Source: Clitopilus passeckerianus | Taxonomy: Eukaryota > Basidiomycota > Agaricomycetes > Agaricales > Entolomataceae | Reading direction: 5' to 3' | NCBI GenBank assembly: GCA_944990035.1 | Contig: CALYLX010000153.1 | Span: 186,001-250,000 of the forward strand | Length of the DNA stretch: 64,000 nucleotides | The notes under the pieces: generated by a model | Database searches by the model: none | Told to the model about the DNA's origin: nothing | The model's input: only the letters and a program-made list of their open reading frames with translations | Shown here: piece after piece, positions 58,345 to 64,000 of the stretch | Layout of the letters: every line of letters begins with the position of its first letter | Position numbering within the stretch: position 1 is the first letter of the stretch | Position numbers and translations under genes: made by a program

Positions 58345-58850
58345 TTACTCCTCAATCTTGGCGAGGATGTCGGCATCTTTGAAGAGGAAGTATTCCTGAG
58401 AGAAACAAGATATGTTAGCCTGGCCCGTGGCCAAGAGAAGCGACAGCAGCAAGCTTACCTCTTCGCCAACCTTGATGGAGTTTCCTCCCCAACCAGGTAG
58501 CAGAACGCGGTCACCAGCCTTCACTGTTGTAGGGATAACCTTTCCCTCCTTGTTTGGTGCGCCAGGACCGACAGCAATGACAGTTGCCTCAGGGAGAGGG
58601 TTGGACGTTGCAGAGGTGGGCAAGAAGATGCCGGTGGCGGTTTTCTGTCGGCACAAGCAGTCAGCAAGCTGTACCCATGAAGCAAACATTGCAATTGCAA
58701 CTCACAGTCTCGGGCTTGAACCTCTGGACGAGGACGCGGTCGAACAGAGGGACCAAGGACTTGATGGACTTGAAGGTTGCTTGAGCGGCCTGCGAAAACA
58801 TTTCCTACATTAGCTTCAGTAGGACACCAGCAACGACGAGTACGTACCAT
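58345..58850 (-). CDS. HSP10: Mitochondrial Hsp10 co-chaperonin (GroES family)
   Basis: The protein reads (M)AAQATFKSIKSLVPLFDRVL, QRFKPET | KTATGIFLPTSATSNPLPEA, TVIAVGPGAPNKEG, VKAGDRVLLPGWGGNSIKVG | EEYFLFKDADILAKIEE. These are the hallmark GroES features: PLFDRVLVQR, the mobile-loop TGIFLP, AVGPG, and a GD-x-VL roof strand followed by the YFLFKD/EILA end. Hsp10 caps Hsp60 in the mitochondrial matrix during protein folding. It has about 106 residues, normal for the family. Start choice: an ATG at 58848-58850 followed at once by a GTACGT donor gives MAAQ, which I prefer. An unspliced alternative start at 58799-58801 gives MFSQAAQ in the same frame. The last intron (about 58398-58459) joins GE to EEYFLF. 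Confidence 0.93.
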
Positions 58851-59284
58851 TATAAGAGTTTATGAAAAGAAAATAAGGGAAACTGTAAAGACTAAGAACA
58901 CGAAAGCGGCGAAGACTGGTGAATAGCTGGCAATGACGAGACACGGAACGGGATTCCCAGAAAATTATGACCTTTATTTGGTCCTGCCAAATATGGTCAC
59001 ATGACTTTAGTCCCTTTTCCAGAAATTTCGAGGCGGACGCGTCGCGACGCGTTTCTCATGATAAAGCGGCCCTGTTCGCTGTGTCCGGGCTGGAGGGAGT
59101 AGTAGAGGTGCTAATGGCACTTTTTTATTCCATATATAAGTAGGAACAAAGGTACTATTCTATCGAAAGGTATTAAAGGGTCGTATCAGATCAAGGTTAT
59201 TAATTATAAACGAAAGAAATGAGTATAAATCACTTCAACTCGTACGCTCGCCAGCATACAACCCCAACATGGAACAGAATGAGA

Positions 59285-61723
59285 TCAAGCTCGAGTACTG
59301 GTCTCAGGACCCTTGGTCACAGAGTCCCTGTCGCTGTCACTGTCCAGACGTTCACCCGTGAGGTCCACATTCTCGACGGCGTTCTGGGTGTCACCGAGGT
59401 ACCAGTTTGGCATGAGGAATGCGAGTGCGAGAGGGATGACGGAGATGACGGTGGCTGCGATGAGCAGGATCTTCATGACATCGTCGTAAGCTGAAAGGTC
59501 ATATTAGACGGACCATTGACGTAGAGAGGATAATACTTAACATACCTTGGATAACACCCTCACGGACTGGGTTTCCACGTGGGTAGGCACTTGCAGACGC
59601 AATGGAGCCAAAGAGGAGGGCACGGTCCTCCTCAGAGACGAAAGGAAGATAGTGGGCAAGCTTGCCAGGCATGACATTCGTCCAGATGGCACCAGCTATT
59701 GGAAGGCAGTCAGATCAAGGAACAGAACGACGGAAAATTCACCACATACCAATTGCACTTCCGATCGCACCACCAATCTCCGTAACGAGGAGAACGACAG
59801 CAGTAACAACCGCTACATCCGCGTGTGGTACTGACGCCTGGGCACCGACTTGCGAAGTAGCAGCAGCGAAACCACCACCAATACCCTGGAGGAGTTGAGT
59901 CCAGACCAGCTCAGCGTCGGACCCGTTTGCCCCACGGGAATGGATCATCAAGCCGACACCGAGGAGGCGGATGGCGAGACCGACGATGAGGATGGCTTTG
60001 TAGCGGCGGATCTTGGTCATGAGGGCGCCGGCTGCGATACCGAAGACGGTTAGGGCAACGGTTTGGGTCTGGGTGAAGTAGGTGACGTTCTTGAGGGACC
60101 TGAGTAGGCAGAAGTTAGAAGGTGTTCCTATCGCAGCAGCAGGGAGGAGACGTACCATGGTTTGACCACGATGACGAAGGAGTAGAGGTAGGTGAATGTC
60201 AGGTAGAAGGACACCTACAAGTACGTCAGTATTAAGAATACGCGGTGTGATGAGCTAGACTTACAAAGTCGAGACCACCAATTAAGGAGGCGATCACGAC
60301 GCTTCGGTTGAAGACGAAACGACGAGCGATGACCGGGTATTTGGCGAACTTGAATTCGTAGAGGACGACAGCAGGGATCAAGCAGGATCCGACGACGATC
60401 ATAGCGATGATGGAAGCTAACATATAAGATTTAGTTAGGAGTCAATACTGGAACATCATAGGCACGGCTTACGATTCTTCCAGTGGTTCTTGGCACTGCC
60501 AGCTAGTGTGAGAGGAACGAGGATAAGAGCAACACAGGCGCCAACGAGAAGCAGGCCGAAGGCATCCAGTTTGTTGGCGGCATGGAGGGTTCGCTGGGCG
60601 ATTGACCTTTGCTTCGGGATATGTGTCACCAAACCTCCCTTACGTGCCTTCCTCTCAGCCCAGAGCAAGGTGATGATGAGAGGAAGGATGGTCGCAGGGA
60701 TGAGGATGGCAAACATTCCGTCTGAAATATAATCGTAATCAGCGATGAGAAGGAGAGATAGGGGAACGTAGACTTACAGCCCCATCGCCAGCCGGCGCCA
60801 GCAAGGATGCCCGCTGAGATGTTGGTACCAACGAAGGCGTTGATGATGAAAGGAAGGGAGATCATGGCAGAAACGAAGCCTCGCCATCTCAACGTCGTAA
60901 TATCGGCGATGATAATCTGGGTAAGGAGCTGGAGTCCTCTGGATGATCGGAATGCATCAGTAGGAAGCCAGACGCCAAAGGACGGAATACTGACGTATAA
61001 CCACTGGAGAAGAAATGTCAGCAAAACGATCCCCGAAGAGCAAAGAAAAGCGTACATAGCGTAGAGAATGATTCCACCTGCAACGGTCTGAATATTATTC
61101 GCCGAGGCAATAACAATATATCCTAGGAGAAAAGGGTGAGTCGTACTCCATAGAAACCACGGCCCGAGCATACCAACGACGTAGAATACCACTAATTGAA
61201 CAATCAGAATGCAACGAACAAAGAGCCAAGTATAAAGTTAAACTTACAGACGAAGAAATAGGCAGTCCCGCGTGAACTGATGTCGGCAATTTTAGCAATG
61301 ACGGGTTTACCACAAGCGACTGAGATACGATGGTGAGGAGAGGGCCGGGCAGGAAACGAGGCAGAGACTTACTGATGATAGACTGAGCGACTTGAATGGG
61401 GCTGATCAAGCTGTGGTCATTGAAAGCCGATGCCGCCCAGGCGAGGTAGGTGTAAGTCGTGGTGCCATCTAACGAGTAGATGTACGCCGCGAGACCCAAA
61501 CTAAATAGAAACCACGCCGAATATTAGGCAACCGTGTTTTCTAGGCGAATGGCGAAGCATACCTTATGAAGAGAGCCCACCTGGAATATTTACCGAATAC
61601 CTTATGTGTGGCTTCCACGAGTTTGACACCGTGATGAGCTTCGACCTCTTCGATGACAGTGCTGTCAACTGGGGCTAGAGGTGCCGACTTATGCTGCTCG
61701 TCGTTTCTTCCTACTTGTTCCAT
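59285..61723 (-). CDS. Siderophore iron transporter, MFS SIT family
   Basis: A multi-exon gene of about 590 residues with 14 membrane-helix-like segments. The N-terminus is cytosolic (MEQVGRNDEQHKS ... HGVKLVEATHKVFGKYSRW). Diagnostic stretches are LGLAAYIYSLDGTTTYTYLA, ACGKPVIAKIADISSRGTAY, VFYVVGYIVIASANNIQTVA, LLTQIIIADITTLRWRGFVS (the D-x-T-x-L-R-x-R-G signature of SIT proteins), FIINAFVGTNISAGIL, LLQGIGGGFAAATSQVGAQA and VAVVTAVVLLVTEIGGAIGS. These carriers import ferric siderophores by proton symport at the plasma membrane. The C-terminus is acidic (GERLDSDSDRDSV). Three sites of the iron-GATA type lie 143-202 bp upstream of the ATG, fitting iron-repressed expression. The substrate siderophore cannot be told. 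Confidence 0.88.
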
Positions 61724-61865
61724 AGCTGAAAACGAGCAGAAAAGCCAAAGAAGAGGGCGCGGGAGTGAAGGAAGCTCAAGTTTTTGAATGTACGCATGGT
61801 CCAGTTTTTATGGGACATGGGAGTCGGGTTAAAATGAACGGTTGATCGGACTAGGTCGCGAAGTC

Positions 61866-61925
61866 ATCTGATAAAATTCTCGCGTAGAGATGGTGTCCCT
61901 TATCAGATAAAGAAAATTATCTGAT
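61866..61925 (-). promoter_or_regulatory. Three ATCWGATAA iron-GATA sites upstream of the siderophore transporter
   Basis: ATCTGATAA at 61866-61874, ATCAGATAA at 61902-61910 and its complement TTATCTGAT at 61917-61925. ATCWGATAA is the site bound by fungal iron-sensing GATA repressors (Urbs1, SreA, SRE). All three match the consensus exactly. The last two form an inverted pair six bases apart. Confidence 0.8.
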
Positions 61926-62376
61926 TAACCCAAATTGGGTTGATCTCTCTCTCACGTTTGCCCCATCGCACTGACCAGTACCCTCATCCGAGCCTGGACC
62001 TTGCCTTGTCCTGCTTGTCCGTGTTCAGCCGATTTTCTTTACTTTTCCCGGTCCAATAGAGTCGAAAAAGTGGCGTTATACGACGAGTTCTGTGTCTCTT
62101 TCCACTTCGCCGGGGCCGACGACGACACATTCGACAAATCGTTCTGACGCCGCGCTGAGTGCACGATGCCAAGAAGAATGATGATCATATGGACCGTATT
62201 CAATCCGGCCCATGGAGTTGACAAGTTCTCTCCATGGTTCTTTGCTTCTGACAGTTTGCATCTGCCAACGGGATATTTATTGGTCGTGCTAGGGAATAAA
62301 GTGACTCTATCCTCTGCCGCGTTCCATCGCTCCTGGCCTGACGCAATGTGAGCGCTGTTATGAGGCAATAACCATG

Positions 62377-62448
62377 TCTTCGCTAGTATATCGGTTAGTA
62401 CACGCGCCTGTCACGCGCGAAAGCTGGGTTCGACTCCCAGGCGAAGAG
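62377..62448 (+). tRNA. tRNA-Asp (GTC), intronless
   Basis: This 72-nt sequence folds as a cloverleaf: acceptor TCTTCGC/GCGAAGA with discriminator G, D-arm GTAT...GTAC, anticodon stem CGCGC/GCGCG around CTGTCAC (anticodon GTC), T-arm CTGGG TTCGACT CCCAG. The B box GGTTCGACTCC is canonical. It ends one base before a short T-run (ttttg), a weak Pol III terminator being tttt further on at 62450-62456. Confidence 0.95.
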
Positions 62449-62542
62449 TTTTGTTTTTCGTCTGACCGTCAATCGGGCTCCACTACCCCGCGATGTTCCT
62501 CTATATCTTTAGTTACACCTTAGTACTAACAACATGAGAAAA

Positions 62543-62562
62543 CCCTTGTCTAAGGACAAGGG
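62543..62562. other. Perfect 8-bp hairpin
   Basis: CCCTTGTC, loop TAAG, GACAAGGG. It lies about 95 bp after the tRNA. No adjacent gene explains it; a chance palindrome is possible. Confidence 0.4.
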
Positions 62563-63862
62563 GTGTTCAAAATGAACTGAACGCGATACCTGTTGTGAAC
62601 TTCACGTCTGCGACGTAGGCGTAGGGAATCTCAAACAAATCGATGTATTCACTATGATAAGCCATGACTCCAGAAAACGCGTACGATATTTACACCATTG
62701 CGTTCCTTTCAATCACCTCCTTCTCCCGGAGTCCTTGGATATATTCTCCAATATGTTCTTCCTTACTATTCCCTACTTCAACCTCGCTCCGATCTTGCCC
62801 TCAGGAGAATAGTCCTATTCGTATGCTGAAAGGACAAGAAACGTTTACTGAACCTCGTGTTAGCTACAAACTCCCGGCTTTACGCACTTGAGTTGTGTAT
62901 CTGGATATTTGGAGACAAACCCACTAGTGGTCGCTTTCTGACCTCGGTCAGGAAGTCGATGCTCTTCGATATCTAGAGTTGTCGTATTCCATAGGAGCTC
63001 TGAGGCGCTTTCACGCGTGCTCAACCCTCATTGAATTCCTGACGAAGCACCTGACTACGACGCAATAATTGCGTTTTCAGAGGTGCCGGAGAATCTTACG
63101 TGTGTCGAGGTGACCGTTCTAGATTGAGGACTCGTTTCCTCCACGAAGTCGGGCTCAATAATACGCCGACCCCAACCCCCAGAATCCACCTGCGCACCGC
63201 AGCACAAGAGATGATTCAACTTTCCAGAACGTCAAGAAGCCGTCGGGAAGGCGTTCTAGGCTACATATGTGCTACTGTTACCGGGTTGAAGTGTACGTGT
63301 TTGTATACCACTGTGAAGGTGCGACCACAGAGAAGAACTTGGGGGGTTTGTAGCTAGGATTCAAAGAGTATGCACAAATGAGTACACAATGCCATTATTC
63401 AAGCGCTTCTGGTCTTTAAGCTTGCCTGGTGATTTTTAGGGCATTGAATGTCGTAAGTACATAAGTACCATCCAGACGATCGTACGAGAAATCAGCGAGG
63501 ATTAATACGCCCAGCGTACTCCACTCGATGGAGAAGATAGTAACTACACTGGCACGGTCAGGCAAGGAGCGTACGTACCCCAGATTCCGAGGTGGGCGCT
63601 GAGCAGTGCTGACTCATTGTGCATGATGGAATGATGGCCGTACGGCATTGTGGCAACGGGACGCAAACCTTCGACAACTTGCAAGCTTGGCTTTGACCAT
63701 ATCTTCGACTACGTCGGACCCTGTAGTTGCTCATTGAGACCCACTAGAAGCCTGGATGACGCGTCCTGGCGCTCAAGGACGGAGGTCTTCCGAGGAGCTA
63801 CACATCCTGTATCTCGCAATTTGGTCAAGGCTTCTGAAGGATTGAATGCTACGGGAAACACC
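62563..63862. other. Intergenic before the right-edge gene
   Basis: Short open frames (for example 62664-62891, 63100-63357) have no motifs. The last few hundred bases are presumably the promoter of the alcohol dehydrogenase gene. Confidence 0.5.
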
Positions 63863-63870
63863 TATATAAA
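63863..63870 (+). promoter_or_regulatory. TATA box of the right-edge gene
   Basis: TATATAAA sits 72 bp before the ATG at 63942, a strong promoter layout for an inducible gene. Confidence 0.7.
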
Positions 63871-63941
63871 GCTTGTCAACTCTGCTTGGAAGGATCCAAA
63901 ACCACCTTTTTATCTATTTCATATTCAAACCTGTACTCGAT

Positions 63942-64000
63942 ATGTCTGTGCTCAGTCCACCTGCCGCGCCGCCGACCAAGCTTGGTATCTACCGCCAATT
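63942..64000 (+). CDS. Aryl-alcohol dehydrogenase (NADP+), aldo/keto reductase type, 5' end only
   Basis: Only the first ~19 codons are in the window: MSVLSPPAAPPTKLGIYRQ. The Pro-rich start and TKLG-x-YRQL are how basidiomycete aryl-alcohol dehydrogenases of the aldo/keto reductase family begin. These cytosolic enzymes reduce aromatic aldehydes made during lignin breakdown. The catalytic residues lie outside the window, so the call rests on the N-terminal signature alone. Confidence 0.65.
   Translation, partial: MSVLSPPAAPPTKLGIYRQ

Overview
The window is nuclear DNA from a mushroom-forming basidiomycete (Agaricomycetes). Genes are cut by many short introns (about 40-120 nt, GT-AG). Several gene families here are typical of Agaricomycete accessory genomes: HNH_2-type nucleases, DUF6533 membrane proteins, NB-ARC-like P-loop relics, F-box-like/LRR proteins and a large 3'-5' exonuclease/transposase-like protein. 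Exon structures were built by hand from splice sites, reading-frame continuity and comparison between paralogues inside the window, so exact junctions are predictions.

Layout. 0-1.2 kb holds the 3' part of a TPR protein. 1.4-11.4 kb holds three diverged members of one lineage-expanded family of unknown function, called the GWEKT/HDDDW family here after its motifs. One of them runs into ankyrin repeats. Interleaved with them are a small conserved fungal gene (7.8 kb) and its dead copy (3.8-4.3 kb). 12.4-15.8 kb holds two HNH_2-type paralogues, the first frameshifted. 16-25 kb is mostly degenerate dispersed repeat, with one small Thr/Ser-rich gene and one larger unknown gene (20.0-22.8 kb). 25.8-30.2 kb has three minus-strand genes: a multi-pass membrane protein and two unknowns. 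31.9-37.6 kb is a single very large multi-exon gene combining AT-hooks, a PCNA-binding-type motif, a DUF6729-like module, DDE-like acidic residues and a DEDD exonuclease. 38-42.6 kb is gene debris, including a broken NB-ARC-like gene. 43.5-48 kb has a DUF6533 membrane protein and a secreted sialidase-fold protein. 48.1-53.0 kb is a tandem duplication of about 2.46 kb carrying an F-box-like gene in each unit.

From 53.5 kb the content changes to conserved genes: a MUB1/samB-type MYND protein, mitochondrial Hsp10, a siderophore iron transporter with three sites matching the fungal iron-GATA consensus, a tRNA-Asp(GTC), and the first codons of an aryl-alcohol dehydrogenase at the right edge. The window therefore joins a fast-evolving accessory block (about 1.4-53 kb) to a conserved block.

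The most interesting systems are the exonuclease-bearing transposase-like protein with its PIP box, and a short Gly/Asn-rich beta-strand-like prefix shared by the GWEKT/HDDDW paralogues, the 20 kb gene and the NB-ARC relic.
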